DNA from: Chloroflexota bacterium
GTDB lineage: Bacteria; Chloroflexota; Anaerolineae; Anaerolineales; Anaerolineaceae
DNA length: 6,749 nt
NCBI GenBank assembly: GCA_019136175.1
Contig: JAGVUS010000477.1
Coordinates: 1 to 6,749 of the forward strand
Direction: 5' to 3'
The notes under the pieces were generated by a model. That model searched no databases. It was not told where the DNA came from and saw only the letters and a list, made by a program, of their open reading frames with translations. The position numbers and the translations under genes were made by a program. This document shows positions 1 through 6,431 of this stretch, piece by piece (position 1 is the stretch's first letter; each line of letters opens with the position of its first letter).

Positions 1-690
1 TTCACGAGCAATGATTTCTGCCAACCCGCCGGTTGCCACCACCTTCATCTTTTCACCCAGGATTGCCCGAAAACGGGCAGTCATTCCCTCCACCATGGAA
101 ACATACCCGAAGATTAAGCCAGCCTGCAAGGCATGGACGGTATTGCGCCCAATCACGCTGGGGGGGGCGGCAAGCTCCACGGATGGCAGCTTGGCGGTCC
201 TCTGAAAGAGAGCGTTGGCAGCCAGCCCCACACCCGCGGTAATTGCACCACCGAGGTATTCACCCTCAGCAGTGACAGCATTGAAAGTGGTTGCCGTGCC
301 AAAGTCAATTACACAGGCGGGACCGCCGTAAAGGGTGTGAACCGCGACGGCATCCGCAATCCGGTCAGCCCCAACCCCAGATGGGTCTTCATATCCAATT
401 GTGATGCCGGTATCCAGGCTGGCGCTGACGACCAGCGGTTCCTGGTTCAGATATTGGCGGCAGGCGCTGGTAATCCGCCCGGTCAACGGGGGGACAACAG
501 AGGACAGGATGACCCCATCCAGTTGTGCAGGAGGAACTTGGACATGTTCCAGCAGCCCCAGGATTTGCAATCCGTATTCATCCGGCATCCGTTCGTGGTC
601 GGTTGCCAGTCGCCAGCGGGGTCCCAGGACGCCTTCCTGGTACAGCCCCAGGGTGAGATTGGTATTTCCCATGTCAATGGTCAGCAGCAT
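1..690 (-). CDS. coaX: Type III pantothenate kinase (CoaX), 3'-truncated by window edge
   Basis: Catalyses ATP-dependent phosphorylation of pantothenate to 4'-phosphopantothenate, the first step of coenzyme A synthesis, in the cytoplasm. The reading frame is open for 230 codons and leaves the window without a stop. Family members I recall are about 250-260 aa, so roughly 20-30 residues are missing. Visible motifs fit the ASKHA-fold CoaX family: N-terminal phosphate loop DMGNTN (residues 6-11), GADR (107-110) with Asp109 as the likely catalytic base, DFGTATT (129-135), GGAITAG (147-153), GRNT (181-184) and ATGG near the C-terminus (219-222). The family's usual PG after GG-x-I-x is AG here. The start is the ATG that places DxGNTN at the extreme N-terminus; the sequence AAAGGGA (697-703) lies 6 nt upstream. 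It begins 19 nt after the preceding gene with no terminator between, so it is probably the third gene of the SAM-controlled operon. A run of eight C on the coding strand (160-167) leaves the frame intact. Identity is near certain; operon membership is inferred. Confidence 0.95.
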   Translation of the reverse strand, partial: MLLTIDMGNTNLTLGLYQEGVLGPRWRLATDHERMPDEYGLQILGLLEHVQVPPAQLDGVILSSVVPPLTGRITSACRQYLNQEPLVVSASLDTGITIGYEDPSGVGADRIADAVAVHTLYGGPACVIDFGTATTFNAVTAEGEYLGGAITAGVGLAANALFQRTAKLPSVELAAPPSVIGRNTVHALQAGLIFGYVSMVEGMTARFRAILGEKMKVVATGGLAEIIARE

Positions 691-709
691 GGCTTGTCCC
701 TTTCCGGGA

Positions 710-2581
710 TTATTCCGACTTGATGGTCTCAATGATTTCTGCTGCAATGTCGTACCGGCTGAAGGCGGGCATCAGGTACACCCCCTGGATTGCCGGGCGC
801 AGGGTGCGAATCAATTCTATCGCAATTTCCATTCCGGTGCGGGCGCCGCCTTCCCCGGCGGATTCCATACGGCGGCGGATCTCATCAGGAACCAGGATGC
901 CGGGAACTTCGTGGTGCAGGTATGCGGCGTGTCTGGCGGATGCCAGGGGCAGGATGCCGACCAGGATCGGCACCGGGGATCCTGCCATTGCCTTGGTGAT
1001 GGCATCCAAATTTCGTAAAGCATCAGAGGGGCTGTAAGTTGGCTGGGTCAACACAAAATCCGCGCCTGCGTCCAGCTTGCGCCGCAAGTTCCGGATTTCA
1101 TCTTCTATTCGGTTGGGGTTGAGGTTTAAAGCGCATCCCACAAAAAAGGAGGTGGGCTGACCAATATCCATCCCGGCGTGATCCACCCCGGCATTGAAGC
1201 CCTGTTTAATCAGCTTAATCAAACCGGATGGGACAAGGTCGTAGTTGTCCATGGCATCTGGATAATCCCCAATGGCGGTGGGATCGCCCATCACAACAAA
1301 GACATTCCGCACCCCCAGCGCATGGGCAGCCAGCAAATCCCCCTGCACCCGCAGCAGGTTGCGCCCGCGGGTGGGGAAGTGCAGGGTGGTTTCAATTCCC
1401 ACCTTGCGCTGGATCAGGCTGCATACCGCCCAGGGGCTCATGCGCATGCGCGCCATTGGGCTGTCCGCCACATCAATCACGTCTGCACCAGCCTCCGAAA
1501 GCAGGCTGGCGCCTGCCAGCAGTTTGTGGGTGCTTAAACCGCGCGGCGGATCCATTTCCACCGCAAACACAAATTGACCATCTGCCAGCTTTTGGGCAAA
1601 CTGGGTGGGCTGGTGGGCTTCCAAAGCCTGGTCATCCCGCTCCACCACGCTCAGGGGTTCCTGTCCATTGGCTGGACGCTCCGGAACAGAGTCAATTGCT
1701 TTCCTCATTGCAGTGATGTGCAGGGGGGTGGTGCCACAGCATCCCCCAATGACAACTGCTCCTGTTTGCCAGAATGCCAGGGCATATTCACTGAAGTAAT
1801 CAGCTCCCGCAGGATACATGATTCGTCCTCCCACCTGTTGGGGCCAGCCAGCATTGGGCATGGCGGAGAGCCGCGCGGATGGAACTGCAAGGTGCATCTC
1901 CCGCAGAATATGTAAAATCTGGCTGGGACCACCCGAACAATTGACCCCGATGACATCCGCACCGGATTCCGCCAGATGGCGCGCCACTTTGGCAGGGCTG
2001 TCGCCCAACAGCGTGCGGTCATCGCGCGTGAATGTCATGGAAGCAATAATGCCAAGTGAGGGGTCAATTTCCCGTGCCGCCCGGATGGCTTCATCGACCT
2101 CGAAAAGATCGGTCATTGTCTCAATAATCAGCAGGTCCACCCCGGCTTCGGATAATGCCTCAATTTGCTCGGCAAACGCCTGGCGCGCCTGTTCGGGTTG
2201 GACGCGTCCGAATGGTGCCAGCCGGACACCCAGCGGACCGACATCCCCTGCGATCAGCACATCCTTGAAAGATGCCAGCACCACCCGCCGGGCAAGCTCC
2301 ACGGCGGAGGTGTTGATATCCCGAATCAGGTGTTCCTGTCCGTGCTGTGCCAGTTTGTAGCGGTTGGCACTGAAGGTGTTGGTCTGAATCATCGTGGCAC
2401 CGGCATCAATGTATTCGCGGTGGATTTGCGCCACCAATGCCGGGTTGGACAGGTTCAGCGAATCGAAGGATTGTTCAAAGCTGATCCCGCGCTGGTTGAG
2501 AAGTGTCCCCATGGCGCCATCGGAAATTAACGGACGCTCACCGGAGGATATGATTTCATGGAATTTCCCTGGGTTGCTCAT
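710..2581 (-). CDS. yitJ: Bifunctional homocysteine S-methyltransferase / 5,10-methylenetetrahydrofolate reductase (YitJ-type fusion)
   Basis: Two cytoplasmic enzymes in one 623-aa chain, close to the length I recall for Bacillus YitJ (about 610 aa). Residues about 8-300 form a homocysteine-binding barrel: DGAMGT (21-26), QTNTF (66-70), GDVGPLG (112-118), and the zinc ligands Cys215 in NCSGGP and Cys281-Cys282 in GGCCGT. Residues about 325-623 form an FAD-dependent MTHFR: Glu342 in VEMDPPRG (matching Glu28 of E. coli MetF), HFPTRGRN (401-408), GDP with Asp433 (matching Asp120) and Gln513 in TQPTY (matching Gln183). The MTHFR half supplies 5-methyl-THF to MetH, encoded just upstream. The methyl donor of the homocysteine half cannot be told from sequence: there is no cobalamin domain, so S-methylmethionine, another donor, or hand-over from the attached reductase are all possible. 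The ATG start is set by AGGAGA (2588-2593) 6 nt upstream. It ends TAA. The gap to metH is 26 nt and to coaX 19 nt. Residue equivalences are from memory, not from an alignment. Confidence 0.95.
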   Translation of the reverse strand: MSNPGKFHEIISSGERPLISDGAMGTLLNQRGISFEQSFDSLNLSNPALVAQIHREYIDAGATMIQTNTFSANRYKLAQHGQEHLIRDINTSAVELARRVVLASFKDVLIAGDVGPLGVRLAPFGRVQPEQARQAFAEQIEALSEAGVDLLIIETMTDLFEVDEAIRAAREIDPSLGIIASMTFTRDDRTLLGDSPAKVARHLAESGADVIGVNCSGGPSQILHILREMHLAVPSARLSAMPNAGWPQQVGGRIMYPAGADYFSEYALAFWQTGAVVIGGCCGTTPLHITAMRKAIDSVPERPANGQEPLSVVERDDQALEAHQPTQFAQKLADGQFVFAVEMDPPRGLSTHKLLAGASLLSEAGADVIDVADSPMARMRMSPWAVCSLIQRKVGIETTLHFPTRGRNLLRVQGDLLAAHALGVRNVFVVMGDPTAIGDYPDAMDNYDLVPSGLIKLIKQGFNAGVDHAGMDIGQPTSFFVGCALNLNPNRIEDEIRNLRRKLDAGADFVLTQPTYSPSDALRNLDAITKAMAGSPVPILVGILPLASARHAAYLHHEVPGILVPDEIRRRMESAGEGGARTGMEIAIELIRTLRPAIQGVYLMPAFSRYDIAAEIIETIKSE

Positions 2582-2597
2582 GGCAAATCTCCTAATG

Positions 2598-2620
2598 GCT
2601 GAGGGGGTTATTTCCCCAGC
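2598..2620 (-). other. Intercistronic hairpin enclosing the metH stop codon
   Basis: In the mRNA sense, GCTGGGG can pair with CCC...CAGC (7 bp with one bulged U). This leaves the metH stop codon TAA in the loop. No U-tract follows; the next bases lead straight into the AGGAGA ribosome binding site of the downstream gene. It therefore does not look like a terminator. It could affect mRNA processing, stability or translational coupling between metH and the fusion gene, or it may be chance. Confidence 0.35.
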
Positions 2621-5600
2621 AGCTGATCCACCCGGCTTTCGCCGATATTAAAGTATTTTGCCTGGGGGTGGTGAACGATAATCGCCGCAGTGGATTGTTC
2701 CGGCACAAGCTGAAAGGCAGAGGTGAGGCTCATTCCCAATTCCTTTTCTGCTGGCAGCAACTGGAAAACCTTTGCGTGGTTCATCAATTCCGGGATGGCG
2801 GGATATCCCCACGAATACCGCTTGCCCTGCCCGGGTGCCATGCCCAGTTCCCTGCGGATGTGCTGGTGGAGAAACTCAGCAGCGGCTTCGGCAGTTTGCA
2901 CAGCCAACCCGTGATAAAAATATGCAGTTGAGTAATCCCCAGCTGCTTGGAGCCGGTCAAAACGATCAGTTGCTTCCTGCCCCACCGTTACCACCTGGAA
3001 GGCTGCCACATCCATGATGCCTGAGTCGATGGGAGCAAAATAATCCGCCAGGCACAGATTTTCCCCTTCCGGCTGGCGGGGGAAATGGAAGCGGGTGATT
3101 TCCATTGGGGTTGAAGCATCCAGGGATTGCGGATCATAAATGACAAGCTCATCCCCATCCGCTTGGGCGGGGAAGTACCCATACACTCCGCGCGGTGTTA
3201 GCCAGCCTGTGCGCAGGGCTTCCCGGCGCATTTCCTCAAGGCGCAGGTCAAAATCCGCTTTTAATTTCTCCCATGCTTGACCGTGGGTATTCTTTGCTCC
3301 CCAGGAAAGCCGATACAGCTCATTAATTGGGAGATGCATGAATACGGTTTCCAGGGGCATGGAATGTGCCACGCGTGCACCCCAGCCGGGCACCCGCGGA
3401 ATGGTGATGGCAGGCGGCGTGTTGGAACGCCGCTGTGGGGATGTTTCCTTTTCGGCGATGGCTGCCCTGCCCAGTTCGACCTCTGCCTCCCTCTGCAACT
3501 GGTCGAGCAGTGCCTGCCGGTCGGGAGATGTGAGTGCATCCATCGTTGCCAGCCCTTCAAACGCATCCTTGCAGTAAAATACGCCGGGAGCATACCATTC
3601 CCCGCCATCGGTGAGCAGGATGCGGCGACCGAAACGCCGGTTGATGGCTGCTCCGCCGATGAGCACTGGGAAATGCAATCCCCGGCGGTGTAATTCATTG
3701 ACAATCAAGGGCATCTGCTTGCTGGTGCTGACGAGCAGTGCACTTAACCCGATGGCGTCTGCCTGGATTTCCACAGCCTTGGAAATGATTGTCTCCGCCG
3801 GGACCTGCTTTCCTAAGTCCACCACCGCATACCCATTGTTGACCAGGATGGTCTTGACCAGGTTTTTACCGATGTCATGGACATCCCCATAGACAGTGGC
3901 AAGCACAACCGTTCCCTTGCTGACTCCCTCCTTGCGTTCCAGGAATGTTTCCAGGTGGGCAACTGCTTTTTTCATAACTTCCGCCGATTGCAGGACAAAT
4001 GGCAGAATTAATTCGCCGCTGCCAAACTTGTCCCCAACCTCCTTCATGGCAGGGAGCAGTACAGTGTTGAGGATCTGAACCGCGGCGGTGCTCCTCTCTT
4101 CTGTGGGGGCGCGGTCGAGGATTTCGTCAATTGCCTGTTCCACTCCTTCCTTTTGCCGGTGAAGGATTGACCAGTGCAGTCGTTCCTCTGGCGGGCGGGC
4201 TTGCAGGGCAGACTTCTGGGTTTCGCTGCTGACTGTTGTTTGTTCCGATTGCTGGAAGTGTTGGATTAACCGGGAAAGGGCGTCCGGTTTCCGATTAAAA
4301 ATCAGGTCTTCCGCCAGTAACCGTTCTTCTTCCGGAATATCTGCATAAGGCGTGATATGTGCAGGATTGACAATTGCCATATCCAATCCCGCCTGGACGG
4401 CATGGAAGAGCATGATGCTGTTTACCACTGCCCGTGCCTGGGGAGTGAGTCCGAAGGAGACATTGCTGACACCCAATGACGTCAGCACACCCGGGAGCTC
4501 CGCCTTGAGTCGGCGGATACCTTCCAGGGTTTCCACCGCGCTGGTGGAAAATTCCGGGTCTCCGGTTGCCAGGGTGAACGTCAGGGCATCAAAAACCAGG
4601 TCGCAAGGGCGCAATCCATATTCCCGTGTGGCAATCTCGTACAGACGGTGGGCAACTTCAACCTTGCGGCTGGCGGTGCGCGCCATCCCCTGCTCGTCAA
4701 TCGTCAGGCAGATGACTGCGGCGGAATATTGTCTGGCAAGCCCAAACACCCGGTCTGCCCGTTCCCGCCCGCCCTCAAGGTGGGTGGAATTCACCAGGCA
4801 CCGACCCGGGGCGGTTTTCAGTGCCGCTTCCATGACTTCCGGTTCGGTTGAATCGATGACAAAAGGAACCAGAACCACCGGTGCCAGGGTTTTAATCAGG
4901 CGGGTCATCAGCTCTGCTTCGTTGGGACGTTCGGTCAGTGCCACGCACAGATCAAGCCCATGGGCGCCATTATTTACCTGCTGGCGGGCAATGGACAAAG
5001 CGGAGTCAAAATCATCATCCAGGATCATTTGCTTGAATCTGGCGCTTCCGGCGGTGTTCAGTCGCTCGCCGATCAGGAATGGACGGGGTTCCTGGAGCAT
5101 ATCGACTGCCTGGATTGCGGATGCCAGCCGGGGAATATCCAACCGGGGGCGTTCCGGGCTGGGCGTGCCGTGCAGACGTTCCACCAGCTGCTGAAGGTGT
5201 GCCGGGGTGGTGCCGCAACACCCACCCACCACGGCAATATGATTCTTTTCCACAAATTCCGCCAGTGAATCGGCAAATGGCTTGGGTTCCAGGGGATAGA
5301 CTGCCTGCCCGTCTACGTTGAGCGGCAGCCCGGCGTTGGGAATGCAGGAGACTGGCAGACTGGAGGATTCCCCCAGGATGCGGATGGGTTCGCGCATATG
5401 CTCCGGTCCGGTGGAGCAGTTTAGACCAATGACGTCAATCGGCAGTTGTTCCAGGATGACCATGACAGCCTGGATATCGGTGCCCAGCAGCATCCTGCCG
5501 GTGGTATCCAGCGTCACCTGAGCCTGGATAGGCAGCCAGGTGCCTGTCTGCTGGAACGCCTGCTGAATACCTTCAATGGCTGCCTTGACTTCCAGGATGT

Positions 5601-6123
5601 CCTGTGAGGTCTCAATGATCAGTAGATCCACCCCGCCACTCACCAATCCCACCGCCTGCTCCCGGAAAATATCCGCCAGCTCATCAAAAGTAATATTTGA
5701 CAGCTCAGGATCATTCATGGAGGGCAATTTCCCGGAAGGTCCAATGGAACCGGCAACAAAGCGCGGTTGACCTGTTTTTTGAGAATACTCATCCGCCAGG
5801 CTGCGGGCAAGCCTGGCAGCCGACTGGTTGATTTCCAGTGTCCGGTCTGCCAGTCCATATTCTGCCAGGGTCAGCCGGTTGGAACGAAATGTGCAGGTCT
5901 CAATTACATCCACGCCCACATCCAGGAAGGAACGGTGGACAGCTTCCACTGCGGCAGGATAGGTGATGACCAGGTAATCGTTACAGCCAACCGTGCGTTC
6001 CCCACCAAAATGTTCGGCTGTCAGGTTCATGCGTTGGAGGCTGGTGCCCATGGCGCCGTCAAAGATCAGCACGTGCTCCTGAAGTGCATCAAGGTAACGA
6101 CGGTTGGTGTATTTTCGGTTCAT
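2608..6123 (-). CDS. metH: Cobalamin-dependent methionine synthase (5-methyltetrahydrofolate--homocysteine methyltransferase)
   Basis: Transfers the methyl group of 5-methyl-THF through cob(I)alamin to homocysteine, giving methionine and THF. All five modules are present in 1171 aa (E. coli MetH is 1227). Homocysteine/zinc barrel, about 15-325: DGAMGT (22-27), Cys236 in NCSTGP, Cys302-Cys303 in GGCCGT. Pterin barrel, about 345-620: IGERLNTAGS (351-360), Asp391 in GLDLC, IDST (423-426), GVSNVSFGL (551-559). Helical cobalamin cap, about 645-735. Cobalamin Rossmann domain, about 736-870: GDVHDIGKN (746-754) with His749 as lower cobalt ligand and Asp747 behind it, plus IGLSALL and LIGGAAINRR. SAM-binding reactivation domain, about 915-1171: RYSWGYP (1102-1108) and HPQAKYF (1152-1158). 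A charged, proline-containing linker (about 875-912) precedes reactivation. The ATG start has AGGAGG (6128-6133) 4 nt upstream; the stop is TAA. It is the first gene after the SAM-I riboswitch and is followed 26 nt later by the MTHFR fusion that makes its methyl donor. Differences from E. coli at positions matching Asp946 and Ser810 are described in the findings. Confidence 0.98.
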   Translation of the reverse strand: MNRKYTNRRYLDALQEHVLIFDGAMGTSLQRMNLTAEHFGGERTVGCNDYLVITYPAAVEAVHRSFLDVGVDVIETCTFRSNRLTLAEYGLADRTLEINQSAARLARSLADEYSQKTGQPRFVAGSIGPSGKLPSMNDPELSNITFDELADIFREQAVGLVSGGVDLLIIETSQDILEVKAAIEGIQQAFQQTGTWLPIQAQVTLDTTGRMLLGTDIQAVMVILEQLPIDVIGLNCSTGPEHMREPIRILGESSSLPVSCIPNAGLPLNVDGQAVYPLEPKPFADSLAEFVEKNHIAVVGGCCGTTPAHLQQLVERLHGTPSPERPRLDIPRLASAIQAVDMLQEPRPFLIGERLNTAGSARFKQMILDDDFDSALSIARQQVNNGAHGLDLCVALTERPNEAELMTRLIKTLAPVVLVPFVIDSTEPEVMEAALKTAPGRCLVNSTHLEGGRERADRVFGLARQYSAAVICLTIDEQGMARTASRKVEVAHRLYEIATREYGLRPCDLVFDALTFTLATGDPEFSTSAVETLEGIRRLKAELPGVLTSLGVSNVSFGLTPQARAVVNSIMLFHAVQAGLDMAIVNPAHITPYADIPEEERLLAEDLIFNRKPDALSRLIQHFQQSEQTTVSSETQKSALQARPPEERLHWSILHRQKEGVEQAIDEILDRAPTEERSTAAVQILNTVLLPAMKEVGDKFGSGELILPFVLQSAEVMKKAVAHLETFLERKEGVSKGTVVLATVYGDVHDIGKNLVKTILVNNGYAVVDLGKQVPAETIISKAVEIQADAIGLSALLVSTSKQMPLIVNELHRRGLHFPVLIGGAAINRRFGRRILLTDGGEWYAPGVFYCKDAFEGLATMDALTSPDRQALLDQLQREAEVELGRAAIAEKETSPQRRSNTPPAITIPRVPGWGARVAHSMPLETVFMHLPINELYRLSWGAKNTHGQAWEKLKADFDLRLEEMRREALRTGWLTPRGVYGYFPAQADGDELVIYDPQSLDASTPMEITRFHFPRQPEGENLCLADYFAPIDSGIMDVAAFQVVTVGQEATDRFDRLQAAGDYSTAYFYHGLAVQTAEAAAEFLHQHIRRELGMAPGQGKRYSWGYPAIPELMNHAKVFQLLPAEKELGMSLTSAFQLVPEQSTAAIIVHHPQAKYFNIGESRVDQLLGK

Positions 6124-6151
6124 GGTACCTCCTGATGGGTTCTCTATTAAT

Positions 6152-6181
6152 AAACCGCCTCGCTGGCAAGAGAGGCGGTTT
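6152..6181 (-). terminator. Riboswitch-controlled intrinsic terminator
   Basis: A perfect 10-bp inverted repeat, AAACCGCCTC and GAGGCGGTTT in the RNA sense, with a 10-nt loop. It lies 18 nt downstream of the riboswitch P1 helix and ends 28 nt before the metH start. The tail after the stem is UUUAUUAAU, AU-rich but not an unbroken U run, so termination may be inefficient or factor-assisted. It does not include the ribosome binding site, which favours transcriptional over translational control. A small 5-bp hairpin (6183-6197) sits between P1 and this stem. Confidence 0.8.
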
Positions 6182-6199
6182 CACTTGATCGACAAGTTC

Positions 6200-6212
<13 letters not shown>
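6163..6212 (-). promoter_or_regulatory. Predicted antiterminator pairing of the SAM-I expression platform
   Basis: In the RNA sense CTGGAAGATGAG (6212-6201) can pair with CTCTCTTGCCAG (6174-6163), giving 11 bp as blocks of 4, 4 and 3 with one bulged base on each strand. The first segment contains most of the 3' strand of aptamer helix P1. The second overlaps the top of the terminator 5' arm and nearly all of its loop. The pairing is therefore incompatible both with P1 and with a full terminator, as expected for a SAM-off switch. Found by hand pairing; no energy calculation was made. Confidence 0.65.
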
Positions 6213-6312
<100 letters not shown>

Positions 6313-6313
<1 letters not shown>

Positions 6314-6332
6314 CGCAGGACGAATCCTGCAG
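6313..6332 (-). other. 5' leader hairpin with TTCG loop abutting riboswitch P1
   Basis: RNA-sense CTGCAGGA and TCCTGCGG pair over 8 bp (one G-U) around a TTCG tetraloop. The closing pair is A-U rather than the extra-stable C-G. The stem starts about 10 nt after the predicted transcription start, and its last base is also the first base of P1, so the two helices could stack or compete for one pair. It may protect the mRNA 5' end or help aptamer folding; that role is inferred. Confidence 0.5.
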
Positions 6333-6349
6333 GTTGGTTTGGTATGCGG

Positions 6350-6379
6350 ATTGTACCATAAAATAAAACCTGGATGCAA
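6350..6379 (-). promoter_or_regulatory. Predicted sigma-70-type promoter of the metH operon
   Basis: RNA-sense TACAAT (6355-6350) matches five of six bases of the -10 consensus and is preceded by TGG, an extended -10 element. A weak -35, TTGCAT (6379-6374), lies 18 nt upstream across a T-rich spacer. The predicted start is near 6343, about 30 nt before riboswitch P1, so the whole aptamer would be in the transcript. Confidence 0.65.
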
Positions 6380-6417
6380 TCTTGCACCCTTCTGGAAAAG
6401 CCTTTGATTGAATCGAG

Positions 6418-6423
6418 TATAAT
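6418..6423 (+). promoter_or_regulatory. Consensus -10 box of the divergent gene; likely leaderless transcript
   Basis: A perfect TATAAT ends 8 nt before the ATG at 6432. Transcription normally starts about 7-9 nt after this hexamer, so the message would begin at about 6430-6432, on or just before the start codon. No purine-rich Shine-Dalgarno lies upstream of the ATG, which agrees with leaderless translation. No good -35 hexamer is visible at the proper spacing. Confidence 0.6.
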
Positions 6424-6431
6424 CACAATAT

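Noticed and set aside
133..723. Plus-strand open frame of 196 codons opposite coaX
   Set aside because: It is antisense to a clear CoaX coding sequence carrying all family motifs; the translation is unlike any protein and no promoter or SD is seen.
1818..2360. Plus-strand open frame of 180 codons opposite the homocysteine methyltransferase domain
   Set aside because: Antisense shadow with Ser/Arg/Thr-rich composition and no start signals; the opposite strand encodes conserved motifs throughout.
4352..5194. Plus-strand open frame of 280 codons opposite metH
   Set aside because: It is Ser/Arg-rich, typical of an antisense frame of a GC-rich gene, and lies wholly inside the pterin and homocysteine domains of MetH.
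6152..6181. Inverted repeat considered as a transcription-factor operator or a bidirectional terminator for the divergent gene
   Set aside because: No gene ends here on the plus strand. Its spacing from P1 and its overlap with the antiterminator fit a riboswitch expression platform better.
6325..6332. CCTGCAGG palindrome as a regulator binding site
   Set aside because: It is explained as part of the leader hairpin stem; an isolated 8-nt palindrome is too little to support an operator.
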